This document shows, in pieces, positions 23,716-38,700 of a stretch of DNA of 64,000 bases. The notes under the pieces were generated by a model. The model was not told where the DNA came from. It made no database searches and saw nothing but the letters and a program-made list of their open reading frames with translations. The translations under genes were made by a program, and so were the position numbers. Positions within the stretch are counted from its first letter, which is position 1; each line of letters begins with the position of its first letter. This stretch comes from Fratercula arctica (Eukaryota; Chordata; Aves; Charadriiformes; Alcidae). The stretch spans positions 54,384,096 through 54,448,095 of the forward strand of contig CANTUZ010000003.1 of assembly GCA_947846985.1 (NCBI GenBank), read 5' to 3'.

Positions 23716-26700
23716 CTACGACGAGGTTAAGAGAAATTACGCTTTATTTAATACGGTGAGAAAGCGGTAGAGAAAACATGAAACTTTTCTTTAAAAATAC
23801 AGCTAGTCTATCATTTAAGTGCTAACATGTGGAGCAACTCCTGCTGAGAAACGAAATGGTATGATCATACAAGTTAGGATCAGTTCAGAAGAGGGAAGTA
23901 CATTATTCAGTTCTTGACTGTAGTATCTGGATGTCTAGCACCTGACTGAAAAACTAACATAATCTAAAATGAATTCACAAGTCTGGTCTTACCTGTTTCT
24001 GGGACTGGACGACCACCTCCAAGCTGATCTCTCTTTGGCACAATTATGCCATTCCCATTTTTATCATCTGTCCTTTTCCCTGAGGAACTGTTGTCTGTAC
24101 AAAGTCAAGCAAGATAAATGCACAATTAAGTTCAGCGACTCGGGGAGACTTATCCACAGGACACTAGAATTAAATAATGTGAAAGTGCTTAAATTTAAGG
24201 GGAGAAAGTTTAAGGACTTCTGACTCCTATTGTGTAACTTGAATTTTTGAAATAATGTGAAACTAAAGCTAAAATGTAAATTCCATTTTGCATCGCAAAC
24301 CACAGTGCATCTCAACCAAAGCCAAGTGTGTCATTTTTCCACTGGAAAAAAGATGGCTATAAATTCTCTTTTACAAACTTCCATAATGGGGTATTGACCA
24401 ATCTGAGCTAAAACATTACTGAAGCAGTTACATATAGGTGAAAATGAGCCCATTTCAAGTTATGTTGACCTCCACCCTCGGAACTTGTAAAGCAGGGACC
24501 GCATGGGTTGCCTACAAAAATTACCTTAGTTTTGCCCGTTACCTGACACATAGAGATGCAGAACTTACGTACTTGGAACACACAAAAATATGTGGGGAGA
24601 ACACTCCAAAGAGGATGACTTGGAGTCACTTCAGCTTTGTGTAGTACAGAAGATAAAGCAGAGCACTGCAACTACACAAGAAGCGGCAGCGCATAGTTTG
24701 CTGGCAAGAAGCGTTCAGCTTGGGAGTGCAGGTGGCGGCACTTTTTGCTTCACGGGAGCACAGAGAAACTCAGCTGGGACTCCCTCCTCCTGCCCTCCCG
24801 CTGAAGTCCTACACCAATAGCTATGGGGACGCTTTGTGCGAGAGTGACAGCTTAATCCACCAACACACCCTTGCAAAAGCCAGAAATACACCTATGTTTT
24901 TAAAGGTAGTGACTGTATTTGTTTTCTACTGATAAATATTGAAGAGCACTTTGACTGTGCCGTGATATATTTGCTGGCAGCCCTCGGAACTGTGACAATG
25001 CCAGTGGAAACATACTATGCCGCAAGATCTGTAAAAATACGACTGTGAAACATGGTAATTGGAATTACACGTAGTGGTGGGCGTTAAAGGAAGTGTTGGA
25101 GTCAATTAGCTTGGAACAGGCAGCACAAGCAACCCCCATCCGCCACCATCAGCTCTGAGGCGCCGCTCAACGCCTCCCTGTCAGTGCCAGCAGCAAATAA
25201 TACACACGATCATTAATTAAAGCTTAAATTGCTTCATCGATACTGGCGTGAGGTTCGCGCTAGTGTCCCCACTCTAAGGCACAATACAGCCTTCCAAGCT
25301 CTGGCTTTATTGCCCTGCCGTTATGGCTTGGGGTGCATAAACACAAACTTCACCTGCTAGGAAATGCCTGGGAAAGAAGCCGCAGGCCTTCGTCTCATCC
25401 GGGCTCTTTAAGTTGTTCTGGCATGCGAAGGGGACTTCAGGCAACCCGAAGTGTAAACTCTCCTGGCTTTAAGGCAGCTGTGTGCATCAGAGCTGTGCCA
25501 AATAACCTGAATGTAACTGAGACCAAAACCAGCAGCTGTTTTCTGCTTCTGTCTGCCCCAAATGAAATTAAATGCATGTTTGTCTTTATTTTGGAAATAC
25601 CCAAAAGACATCAGCTCGTCTTAGAGCTGCTCCAGCCCGTATGACAAGGTTGGATCTAAAGGCCTGTTTTATAAATTTGCTTTCCTGCCATTTGAGTAAA
25701 GGGAATATTTAAGTCAACTGCTTGTAAAGACATTTGGCAAGTATATATCTGAATATGGAGAGAAGTTTAGCAGGAAAGTTTTGGAAGGGTAGAAGAATAA
25801 CAGACTTGTTATTCTTTTTGTTAATACTTGTGTCTGTTCTTACAGGACTGGAGAGGCCATCAGAGTCAATACTGCTCAACATCTTTTCTGTTATCAACTG
25901 GAAAACAGAGAGATTTCCCCAAACAGGTTTAGGAGTCCGACATAAAACAAGTTATATGGGTTTAGTTTTATTTTCACTTTCTCTTCATTTTCTAGTCTGT
26001 GCCTAGGAAATAACGATTTATAATTTATAGCCCTTTCCAGTTACCCTAAATTAGAGATGTAGGTAATGGCCACTGCTGTTGATGCCTCTGCAGCAAAAAC
26101 ATGACTCAGGCTTTGGCAGGCAGTCAAACCCCGTAATCCCAGCCCGGAACAACACCGAACAACAGCTGGCACAGGCAGCCTGGGGAGGGAGAGGCAGAGA
26201 CCCCATGCCAGGGGAATGCAAAGCTGTTACGGTGATTTATACACTCGGGTTGGCTATGCTGGGGAGCCCAAATCGTCAGGCTGCTCGTGAAGTCAACCCC
26301 TCTGCATGACTGTGGTTGCTAAACTGGCTGTTGCTGCTTAGAAACCAGCCCATTGCTGACTCCAGCATGCTTTGCTGCAACTATATTTTTGCTATATTCA
26401 TTTACAAGCGCAGCAGTGTGAGAATATGCAGCTGGGCTTGAGGGCTTCCCTGGAAAGGGACGGCGGGGCACTTTGAGGACAGCCATGTAGAAGTGCTGTG
26501 CTGGCCTTGGGGGGAGCTGCAGTCTGGGTTACTTCACTCCAGAGATATGTCTGCAAAGGGAAAGGACTCCTTTATTGACATCAAATGTCTCTTCCTGCAT
26601 CTGCTCCCAACTATGGAAGAGAATGTTTGGCCTTCCAGCTTGGGCAAAAGTAAACCATGAGTCTGTCTCAGAAGACTCCATGCCCTGAGTGCCTGAGGAG

Positions 26701-29700
26701 GTTATCGCTAAGTTGGAGATGCCTGGATGCACTCCTGTCCAACCTGCTCTAGGTGACCCTGCTCTGGCAGGGGCTTGGACTAGATGATCTCCAGAGGTCC
26801 CTTCCAACCCCTACCATTCCGTGATTCTGTAAGTTGGACTTGGTGTTCCCTGGAGTCACCCTGCTGTAGAAGAATCCCGCTGGAAAGGCAGGAGTGCAGA
26901 AAAGATTCACCCCTTATCAACAATGAATGATTTTTGGGTTTTTTGGGTTTGTTTTTTTTTTCCCCCATCTTTACTGGACTAGATCCCCTGTTAGGTCAGG
27001 CAGAAGTTTTAAACAGTCCTTAAGTACCTTGGACTTGCATATTTTGACATTTTCATACTTAAGCGTAAATCCTTAAAAAGCTTGTATAAAGTCAGAGCCA
27101 AACATGAGGGGCTACTCGAGTAAAGAAAGCAGGTTAAGGGAAATTGGGAACAGAGAAACTCTTAGGAGAAAATGGATTCAAGGACATATTTCCCCTAGTA
27201 TTATCTTCATAGGCAGAAAGCTCATGTTCCTGCTATGAGGAACTATCCCACAGCCCAAAACGCTTTGCCCAGCTCCTTTTAAAATGGAGAAAAGATAAAT
27301 ATGGTGGTCCTTGACAAGGAGGTCCCTTTATCGGACATCTTTATTGGACTCTCAGAGATGAAAGCTGCTTATGGGGTGGTAAGTAGCAGAAGGGACCTGT
27401 CTTTATTGGTACGGTAACCACCACTGTAATAAAAACAAATGTAAAAAACCCAACAAAGCAACTCCCCCATCGTGCAACTTCTTGGGAAAAACTTCTGGTT
27501 TTCACAAGTCAGCTGAAAGGTCCACTGTGTCTAGCCGCCACCTAGAGTGTGCCACATGTTGTCTTTGGTAGGTAAATTATCCTTAATATTAACACCTTCT
27601 CTTGCTCTGCCTTGCAGTCACTGGGCCTACAAGCATCACATTTTCCTTCCTGGCTTGTATTTCCATGATGATCTGCAAATGCCAAATAAGAAATAAGACA
27701 AATGTAGCCCTGAATGGAGCGCTCTCAAGGGAAAAGCTGGAACCTGTGCTGCCGCTGTAAAGCCATATCCCTTAATATGTATCTTAAGTAGACAGCTTTT
27801 CACCACGTTGACATTAAAATCATTAAAGCTTTATTTATTTAAAATAGTGTATCAGGAGCCTGGATGCTTGCAAAGTCAACTCTAGGCCAGCAAGCTACAT
27901 TATTGGTCCAACAAAGACCTTTACAGCGTGACTCAGAGGCACAGGCTCTGCCTTGGCACTGGCAGTGGGTCCAGCACTGTCTCAGGAGAGTCCATCCCAG
28001 AACAGGATTTCTCCCAGTGGAGCCGCTGAACTTTTGAGGCTGCTGATACCATTTCTGTTCAGTGCTGCTTTCCTCTCCTCAAAAATGTCTCTGGCAATTA
28101 TTGCTCTCCTGAACACTTTTCCAGACAGGCTTCATGGAGCTGCTCCAGTGTTTCTGCGTCTCTCATTTTTGTAGCACCTAATTATTAGATTTGGTCTGTA
28201 ACCTCCTTGGGATGGCAGTGATGGAGAGAAATCTAATTAATGGATCTGGGTGGATTTTTAGGAACAGGTTAGGTGCCTGTCTCCTCAACTCCATAACGAC
28301 TGTGGTGCTTGCCAGTGGGGCAGGACTTGAACCTCTCTGGACCTCTGGGAATCATTAACATACAGCATGTGACCCTTAGAATCATAGAATACATTGGGTT
28401 GGAAGGAACCTTTAAAGGTCATCTAGTCCAACCCCCCTGCAGTGAGCAGGGACGTCTTTAACTAGATCAGGTTGCTCAGAGCCTCATCAAGCCTGGCCTT
28501 GAATGTCTCCAGGGCTGGGGCCTCCACCACCTCTCTGGGCAACCTGTTCCAGTGCCTCACCACCCTCATTGTAAAGAACTTCTTCCCAATGTCTAACCTA
28601 AACCTGCCCTGCTCTAGATTAAAACCATTGCCTCTCGTCCTATTGCTACATGCCCTTGCAAATGGTCCCTCCCCAGCTTTTCTGTAGGCCCCCTTCAGGT
28701 ACTGGAAGGCTGCTATAAGGTCTCCCTGGAGCCTTCTCTTCTCTACAGAGTTTAAGTGTCTGCATGAGAAGACAGCAACTCAGAGCAAATTTTGGCAGTT
28801 GTCTTTTGGACCCAGGTACCTAAAACCTCTTCATGTCCCACCACATACACTTTCTTTGGAACTGATCTGTAGGCGATTAAAAAACTCACTGAGCTGTTTG
28901 CTTCTTTTTTGGCTTAAATTATTGGGCTCCTGGGTCAGTAAGGACTGGGTCCTTCTATTCCACAAGGAAATCCTTAAGTATCATTTACATGAAAATAAAT
29001 TCTCACTGAGCCTTGTCAAAAGAGCAACACTAAAACCATAAGAATTAAAACCAGACATGGGCAGCTGGAAATCTTGCCTGTTTAAAATTAAAAAGATTAC
29101 AGCAGCTTCTGGTGGTACTCTAATCACTCAACCCCCATCACATTTTTTACGTTTTATAATAATTTTTTTCTTTTATTGTCTACTGCTGCGCAAAAGGCTA
29201 CCTTGAGAGTAAAACTCGTGCAAGTAAGTCACTATGCAATGGGTAAACAGACTATGCAAAAGTGCCACGCTTTTACATGCATTTCCAATTATACCCTCTG
29301 ATTATGGGTTGCCAAAGCTGGTGACCTCAATTCTGGTTCTACTTCTGGATTCACAAGCCCGATGGTTTTTGAAACCTGCTTAGCAGCTGACTTTCCACTG
29401 GAGCTTGCAGTGCCCTCTGGCAATTTGATGTTTAGTTTGGGTGGCCCCGTATCAGGTGTCACTCAGGTCTATGCCACTGAGAAGGGTTTGGGGCAGACCT
29501 CAGAATCATAAGTCAGTCATTCCCATAAGGAGCACTGAGGTCATCTACACAGCCAGAGAAGGGGGAATCATCTGAGATAGGATTTTGCTATAAGTTCCCA
29601 CACATTCACTAAGGCAGTCAAATTCTTGAGGAAGGTTGTTTTCACTCCCTTTGGGGTCTTCACAGGTAAAACACGAGCATCTGCAGAAACATCAAAGCGC

Positions 29701-32700
29701 CAGCCAGGGAGGTGCCCTTTACAAGACTCAGCAGCAGAGGGCACTGAGCACTGCTCTGTTCTAACAAGAAAATTAAGCTGTTTATAATTAGCTGATTCTT
29801 GGGCAGCAAGAATCAGTCTGAACTCCGAAGAAATAAAAGTGGGAGGTCTCGCACTCATTTTAGGCTCTGTGCATGCAGTTTTGCTTTCATTCCCTTGCCA
29901 TTTCAGATCATTTTAATTCACCAGCAAGAACCCTAAAAGACACCCCAGTTTCATTGCAGCTTCTGGAGTTTTATCAAGGCCAGGGTTGGTGACTCTGCCT
30001 GTAATATCACCACATGCTGACTCCCAACAGGCTTGCAGCCACTAGGGAGAATACTACTGGGGACCTGGGGTTGCTTGTTACCGAAGACTGAGACTACTCT
30101 ATAGCGATAAAAGACTTCTCCTGCCCTGGAGACACAGTTCAGAAAAAAAGTGCCAATAATAATCAAGATATTACTTCAGGGGGAAAAAAAAAAAAGTCAC
30201 TGATTAGCACCAGGAGAGATGCAAATACTACCACCCACATTGAACAGTATTTTGTTATGTTCTCCTGAAGCTACCCCCCTACAGATTTGAAGAGCCTTAT
30301 ACATCAGCTTAAGCAGCTGAATCTGTGGCAGAAGTTTTATTTAGCTTGCTGCACATTTTGTTCCTTAACACTGTATACTTCTCCTAGCATTTCTACATTT
30401 TAACTTTCTTTTTGCACCTGGTAAGAACCAGACTCAACTTTATAAAGCAATACCTAGTTGTAACTTAATTATTACAAGTTTCTTTTGTATGCTGTACATT
30501 TGCAAATTTTTACCCTTAGCCAGGCACCAAAAGACAATGGAATGAAATTTAAGGTGGAAGACGTTTTCTCTCTTTAAAGAGAATGATTTATTGAAACCGA
30601 TTCGTTTCAATTCTTACCTGGCACAAACCCACTGATTTGTTTCTTTGGTCCCTGAGGAAGCGATTGGTTAGACATGTCTGCATCCACTGAGAGAAGCGGC
30701 TGATTTCTGGCAGTGGCTTTCAGGGTGTTTTCTGCAGAGAAGTTTTCATCTGTGTTTTCTGTCAGTCCTACAGCCCTTTGCTGGGTAGCGCCAAGGGCCG
30801 CGTGAGTCACCGTCTTCCGGCCTGGGCTGACTGCGTTAATGGAAACAAAAATCATAATTCTTATATAGAATTGATGGGAATGGGAGTGTTCTGATGGAAG
30901 ACCCTGCGATATGGGCCTTGAGGCAGGCTAAACAAGTTCATCAGGTCCAGACATATGATGAAATGTGAGTTCCAGGCACATAGCAAGTTAACAATTGCTC
31001 GCTGTCAGTTCTTAAGCAAGAGTATGCACATGAACCCTCAAGTAAAATCCAGCAACTGAAATATCAATGAAAGAGTGGTTAGCCATCGTGCCAATTCACC
31101 CTCTGATGACTTTTGTTCACTTAGCCAAGCGTGGGCACATACTGAGGATGACTAATGAAAGCGAAGAGAGCGACGGTGAACCAACTGGCTCCCCTGCGTG
31201 CTCACATTTACAGCGTTTCAGAGTCTTGCCAGGTGCGTAACTGCACTTGGAAGGGGACCTCTGAGACACCCTTTCAGGTCAAGACCAGGGTCCTTGCTGT
31301 CAGAATCATCGTGAAAGTAAAGAACTGCATCTTTTACATGTTGAGAACTCTAATGCAAGATCTGTCATTTGGGGATGTTTGTCAGTTTTGATATGCTTTG
31401 AAGAAAAGGGATTTAATTTCTGAGCATCTGCTGTTTGCGGACATTACACCTTCCTGTGCGCTATTTCCGATGAAAGGCTCTACGGTGGGTGCAAGCCCCT
31501 TGTCACGGGCAGAGAGGCCACAGAAGGGGTCACTCAGGCTGCAGGTACTCTTTACAATCTAGGCTGTGGCCCGGTGCACTTACGGTTCTGGCAGAAGGTT
31601 TCATCCGATCCATCAGGGCACTGTCTCACGCCATCGCAAGCAAACGTGATGTCAATGCAGCAGCCATCGTCGCAGATAAACTGGTAGCGAGAGCAAACCC
31701 CGACACAGGCTGTTGGGAAACAGTTCCCAAATTACCAAAAGAGACATGCAAGCAGTAAATACTGAGTCAGTGACTAAAAGCTGCAGCACCAAGCAAAAAG
31801 CAAAATGATGCTACGTCCAGAATGACCATGAACAAGGCAGAAAGCTGAAGAAAGGCCAGGCTCAGCTATATGATGCTATTTTGACACACAAGCTAATACA
31901 GCTAATAGCTGTTCCTGGCACCCTCATCACTATTCTGTCAACCTTGTTTTACTACAGGAATACTCAACCCGGAGGCTGTTGCACCCTACACCTTGTGCAG
32001 CACCCCTACAGCACTTTAAACTCTGCTGGCTTAAGCCAAAAGGAGATCTTCCCTGGTTTTAAAAACCCAGGACAGTCCTAAAAATAAATAAATGAAATCT
32101 CTATGGCTGTAACTGCATCTCTCCAACACATAATTCCTACTACATACCCATCCTGTATTTCTGACAATATGTTATTTTACATGCATGCATATGGACTATA
32201 TGGGATCTTTTATGGCGTGTTTTCTGCAACCTAATTAAAATACTAAAAGAATGCTCATAATTTATTTACATCAGTAATGTAAATCCAATGCGGCACATGC
32301 CAGAACAGGACTAAACACAAGGGCTCACAAGTGACCTTCACCAGAAAGAACTAATTGCTGCCTGCTTTAATATTTAGATTCCCCTGGAAATGGAGAGTGT
32401 CCCTGGACGTTTAATTTTGCATGCTCAAAGCTCTCCGGAAAACCACTCTCACCTTGTAATTATCAAGTGTTTACATCCATGCTTTTGTCTTTCCAACAGT
32501 GGTGTAGTTCATTGCTTTGTAAAGCACTATCAAATTCAGTCTTTGGTTAACGCTCTAAGGGCAAATCGATTTGCATAAGGAAGCCACGGCCTTTGATTAT
32601 TATCCTGCTATGTACCAAAAAGCTGCGCAATGCTGACAATAGTACGGCAGGAACACAGGCGCCTATTTAAAACCCCTAAAATCATACTTAGGAAATGCAT

Positions 32701-35700
32701 CTCCTAAACTTCAGCACTAACAACAGCCCCGGTCTTGCATGCATTAAGGCACCATGGGCTGGTCTGACTACAGCAGTAGCACTTGAATTGCAAACGGAAT
32801 TGGGGAATTAGAAGAGGAAAAAAGGCAGCAAATGCTCTGTGTGCTCCTCCCAGGAGATACCACAGATACCCACCGCAGCACACAGAGAAATCAGCAGACC
32901 TCTCTGGCAGCTTTAGCTGGACTAAACATTAACGAATACAACTCTATCATCACCCATTACTGGAATACTGGCATTATTAAACGTACTCATAACTAATTTT
33001 TTTGTAAGACCAATTTGTTGCCACTGGGACTACCCTCCCATGTAGAGATATCTCTCTGGTGCAGAGCAAAGCTTTTCCTGGTTCAGCTGAACGTAGTCAC
33101 GATGCCAGTTTAACCTTTACTTTGTGCCAGAGTGGCAGATCCGTATTAGCAACTTGCTAATTGCAACATAATTAGAAGTTATTACATTCAAGAGTGCAGA
33201 ACTGACAGCCAGTGAAATCTAACTTACTTTCTACCTGTTGTGCTTCTTACATGTTTCTCGAGCTCAGAGTTTTAAAATGATGGGTCGATTCCAGTTTTAC
33301 TTTCCCCAGTAACATAAGGCTTTGATAACAACCATTACACAGAAAAGCTTAAATGCACAGAAACAAGAGACCATCCCATCTTTTAGACTGCAGATGCAGG
33401 CCAATATTACTGCACGATTGTGTGCCACACCTACTATTAACTGGTTTGAACTGTGTTTTCCTTATCACACAAGCCTTGTCACATTCCACGCACCATCTGA
33501 CTATACAATGAACTGTTACGATGTGCCTGATGCCTGCGGCAATATTTCATTTTTCCAGCCCCGCGCACTTATTAGCAATACAAGGGTGAACGTTTAAATG
33601 CTTCAAAGTATTATTGCTGTAACAAACAAGTGATGCTTGCTTGCTTCCCCTGTTCGAAACAGCAATTCAAACCTGCGAGAGATGTCATTACGTAATGAAT
33701 AAGGGCAAAATAATACACTAGAAACGGAGAATAAGACTTCTGCCTCCATCCAGACCCTTGCTCTGAGTGTCACACCCCGGGTGTCACACAGACAACGGCT
33801 CCAGTCATTTTCTCACCTACTGCAGAATGAACCATGGGCAGAACGGTCACAGAGACGTTGTCAGAGCTCCGCTGACCTGCAGTGTCTGTCACGGTTAGCT
33901 GGAAAATATACCCGCCTTCCTGGACGTGAGACAGTTTCAGTGTTCCTGGCTGTGGTACCTGATAAAAGAAACACAGCAAAAAAAAAAAACCTGGTATAAA
34001 GGATCCGTCCATAAACCTCAAGGAATAGGGAGCTCATTTCTGCACAATGCTTTTCACACAAGTTAAATACTTCTCTTAAGTCTAGCCAGACCAATCAAGC
34101 ATGTGTATCAACCTGTAATGTTTTGGTCTTTTTTTTTTTTTGCATCAATTTGTAAAAATAAATAAACATGCTTGACATTTAGGTACTGTTTTTGTGGTGC
34201 ACTCAATTACCTGGAGCTGTGGATCTTAGCACTGGAGAATAAACAGAACCATAAATTTAACTCAATTTTTCGATAGTTAGAAATGTAATTTTAGAGGGTA
34301 GGCAGTAAAATATTTTGCTCTCTATTGAGTTAGTCTTTAGACAATATACATGTATTCACAGAAGTTACTTTTGCTATACACTGATTTATGAAAAGGTGAC
34401 TGATAGCATTGTTTTATTACTAAGACTGCCCACCTCTGTTCAGTCTGACATTTAATGTAGTCACCGGCAACTTTTACAAATTGCCAGACTGGATTTTTCC
34501 ACACCTCGCGCTGAATATCCATGCCTTGCTCTGAACTGCAAATAAGTTCATCTCTAGTGAGTGATCTAAATATTAGGTTTCAGAAAGTCATGTGAGAGAT
34601 AGATAGAAAACCAATTTAAATTGTATTAGATCATTAAAAAATTAGTAAAGTAACTTATTTTATGATAATTTAAAACGGGTGCCAAACTGGCATTACTAGT
34701 ACAATTGTTATTTAGAAATAAGTTTTTATAAAATGACTGTGGTATTTGTATCAAATGCTGAATTTTTTCTAACCTTGTGACAATTACTACTCACAAATAA
34801 CTCCAGCTGTCCAAGAGTTCAGGAATACATTCTTCAGTAACTACAAAGACGCTCTGCAGGTTTATTGAACGTGTAGTGTATTTTTGTAAATGAAGCATAC
34901 AGGGCTATATTTCTAAGTAACCGAAAGGCACATTAAAAGCCTCTGTGACTATCTTTAATATTAAAACCAAAATTCAAGAAAGACCTTTGGTTTTGCTTAT
35001 TTAAATTTGCTTTTCATGCCTAGAAGAGAACAGGAATTTCTGATAAATAATAGAGTCCTAGACCTAGCTTTATAGCAGGGTGTACTGACAAATTCATTTT
35101 TCTCATCTGGTAAGTGAATTTCCTAACTGAAACTTCTTTTCTTTTCTATTTATTCGAATGCACTCAGTTATCTGATCTTGCTGTTGATTACCTCCTGACG
35201 GAGTATGTGACACCTTAGAACTTTATTCTTTATTGTATTACAGAAGTAAATATGAATCATAGAATCATAGAATGGTTAGAGTTGGAAGGGACCTGAAAGA
35301 TTCTCTACTTCCAGCCTCCCACTAGACCAGGCTGCTCAAAGCCTCATCCAGCCTGGCCTTGAACACTTCCAGGGATGGGGCATCCACAACTTCCCTGGGC
35401 AACCTCTTCCAGTGTCTCACTGCCTAAGAGTAAAGAACTTCTTCCTAACATTTAATCTAAATCTCCCCTCTTTCAGCTTGAAACCGTTACCCCTCGTCCT
35501 ACTGCTACGCTGATAAAGAGTCCCTCCCCATCTCTCCTGCAGGCCCCCTTCAGGTACTGGAAGGCTGCTATAAGGTCTCCTCAGAGCCTTCTCTTCTCCA
35601 GGCTGAACAACCCCAACTCTCTCAGCCTGTCTTCGTAGGAGAGGTGCTCCAGCCCTCTGGTCATCTTCGTGGCCCCCCTCTGGACCTGTTCCAACAGGTC

Positions 35701-38700
35701 CATGTCCTTCTTATGCTGGGGTCCCCAGAGCTGGACGCAGTAGTGGGGTCTCACCAGTGCGGAGCAGAGGGGCTGAATCCCCTCCCTCGACCTGCTGGCC
35801 ACGCTTCTGATGCAGCCCAGGATGCGGTTGGCTTTCTAGGCTGCAAGCGCGCATTGCCGGCTCATGTTGAGCTTCTCGTCCACCAGCGCCCCCAAGTCCT
35901 TCTCCTCAGGGCTGCTCTCAAGCCATTCTCCGCCCAGCCTGTATTTGCATTCTAAAAAACACCTGCTGCTGTTCACCATGACTGCTGGGAGAGCTAATAT
36001 GGTATTTAAAACTCATGAGACGTGGAGTCCAACTCTCTTCTCAGTGCAGAGTCAGAGAAATACCACTGACTCTTGAATATGCTGCCACTCCTCCTGGTGA
36101 CCTCTGTGCTTCCCTTTTTACCTCCGTCCTGCCCTGAAGAATGACCGACCGTACCTTCTTTCTTACAAACTTTGGCTCAAACTAGACAGTAAATTTCCAG
36201 ATAATCAGCATTTAAAAAGCCCAAGAATTGCCCACAAGTGTCACAGAGCTGCGCAGCTACAGCATGTGGGTAGCAATCTGAGAAGCAAATTATCTAAGAA
36301 GCAATAATCAGTCACAATAGAAAAAAATTTCCACTGGCTTCCTTCTACAATATGATAAGATCTCTTTATAGCAGTCCTTCCCCCTCCTGTGCCTTCTATT
36401 TATTCTTTGGTACATAAATGCAGCGCAACAGCTGCCTTTTATCTTATTTAAACACAGCCCCACTCTCTCTCGTAGCTATGGATTCGTATATAGTTTTCTA
36501 AGAATAGATGACATGAAATCCAGTAACTTCAGGATGGCAACTAAACCACTAAAGATAGCAACTGAAGACTGTACAAATAATCAAATACTAATTCAGCTCT
36601 AAAAATTAAATTATCATGCATAATCATCAGGGTACCTATCTGTGAGAGAAAACCCCACCCATTTGAACACAATGGAAAAATATCTATCTAAACATAAACC
36701 TGTGTAAAGATCGTTTTCATTTATCAAATACAAAGAAATCACCAAGATTAAAGTTAATTTTGCAGGTTTAAATAAACATAAGACTGGTGTCTATTTTATG
36801 GAGTGGCTCTGAGTAAAAGTAAAAATATGAGCTTTAATTTTTTTAATTAATTTCTAATTTTTGTGTTACTCTAGATATATTACTACATCACAGATAAATT
36901 TAAAGAGTATTTGATTGCTATTTACAGAAAATAGTGCTACATAGGGCCAGATTAACAATTCTTGATAATAAAATGTTCGTTTTATCTAGACAGTATCTAG
37001 CAACTATTCTTAAAGCTTCATTCAGGTTTTTTCTATGTATTATGCTGCTTGCAATCCTTATGAAAGCCTTTTGACTTTTTAATTTTCAAGCCAATAAAAT
37101 AATAAATGAAGATAAACAAACTCACACTGGTTTTTGACATAGTTTCAAATTGCAATACAGCCTCCAGTAATTCAGAACTGGCTGACCGTAGTCACCCTTC
37201 CACAGATGTGGATCTTGCAGTATTAAGATAAAACTTGCAAAAGTACGTAGCACTGTCTGAACTAATACTTTTGCACACCCCTGTTGCGTTTTCTGCGAGG
37301 CATATGGTTATAAAAAAGTACTTGTGCATAAACTTCAGTAACTATTCGCCAGAGAAACTCACTGTCTTTTAGGGTTCATCCAGCAGCATGTTTCCTAACC
37401 ACCACATGGTGATTTTCAATTACCTACACACTACCTACACTGCCCTCCCGGAGACTAAGGAATAACTAATTGCTCCATTGAGTCCTTCCATGGATGACAA
37501 TTTTAGGTTTCAATGCATTTAGTTAACTTTTTATGTTGGGCAAAACTCTGGTTTGCTCCACCATTACAATTCTTGAGTAACTTTGCTGATACTGGTAGTT
37601 TGTCTTTGATGTTGCTGAGCTGAGCAGACATAAGCAAGCAACTGTCAGGGACTGCTCATGGTGGCACTGCCACACACGGCCTCTTGGGTTTTGGACTGTT
37701 TCCGTTGCTTGTCCTGTCCTGTTTAAACTCTTCCCATCCATCAGCATCATCTCAGCAACAGCAAGGTCTCTGGTCCACACCCTCGTCCCTTTACGTGTCC
37801 CTCCTGCTGTAGGTGGAGTCCCTGCTGAGCCCTGCATATTGTGGGCTATGAACAGACTGCGAGTACACTCCATTGATTTGAGACATTTTTCCTTTCCTTT
37901 GCTGCCACTCCTAGAGCATTCACAAAGAAGAGCAGGATGGAGAATCCCTCTCTTGATGGTTAATTTTAAGTTGAACCCAAATTGCAGAGATGGACAGAAA
38001 TTGTACAGATGCAAAAAACAGTATTTCAAGATATCTTAAAAGGTCTACCTCACACATTTCTTTGCAGTGTCTCCATAAGTATTGACAGAAGACTGTTGCT
38101 GAAAATATCTTATTATCTTTAGTAACTGAATTACTAACGTGTCTCTAACCTGGACCACAGAACCCAAAATCCAAGTGCAGTGAGCACATACAATGGCGAA
38201 ATAGAGAAGAACTGAAACACAATAGAGTAGTAGCATCCACTTGTTTGCTACTGTCTGTCTCATGCTATCCTGGATACAGATGAACTGTATAAAACACTAG
38301 AAATAATCACTGGAACAACCTCCCCAGGGACATGGTAGAGTCCCAATCACTGGAGGTTTTCAAAATGTGGCTGGACCAGGCACTAGACCATCTCATCTAG
38401 GCTCCCTGACCCACAAAAGGTCGGACCAGACGATCTTTCGAGATCCCTTCCAACCTGGGCTGCTCTACGGTTCTGTGAAATACATGCTCAAGTTGTACAG
38501 TCATCTTAATTTTGGCACCCGGTAGCCATATCCATTGGAATACATTTAATATTTTTACTGCTACATTTAAAACTGTGCTATGATGAACACAACAATCTGT
38601 GAGTGACCGTCCACGTGCAAAGCTGCGTGTGTACCTTCATTTCAACCGATGAGTCACCTTGCAGCAGCGTCCACTCGTACTGCACAATTCCATGGTCATC

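Larger units (their letters stand above)
24095..30617 (-). other. LRP11: LRP11 intron 5
   Basis: This 6.5-kb intron contains CR1 3' ends at 26714-26830 and 28377-28750. No additional exon was supported. Intron 6 (23716-23992) is only 277 bases and featureless. Confidence 0.85.
33959..38634 (-). other. LRP11: LRP11 intron 2
   Basis: This 4.7-kb AT-rich intron carries CR1 copies at 35255-35948 and 38305-38480. Confidence 0.85.
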
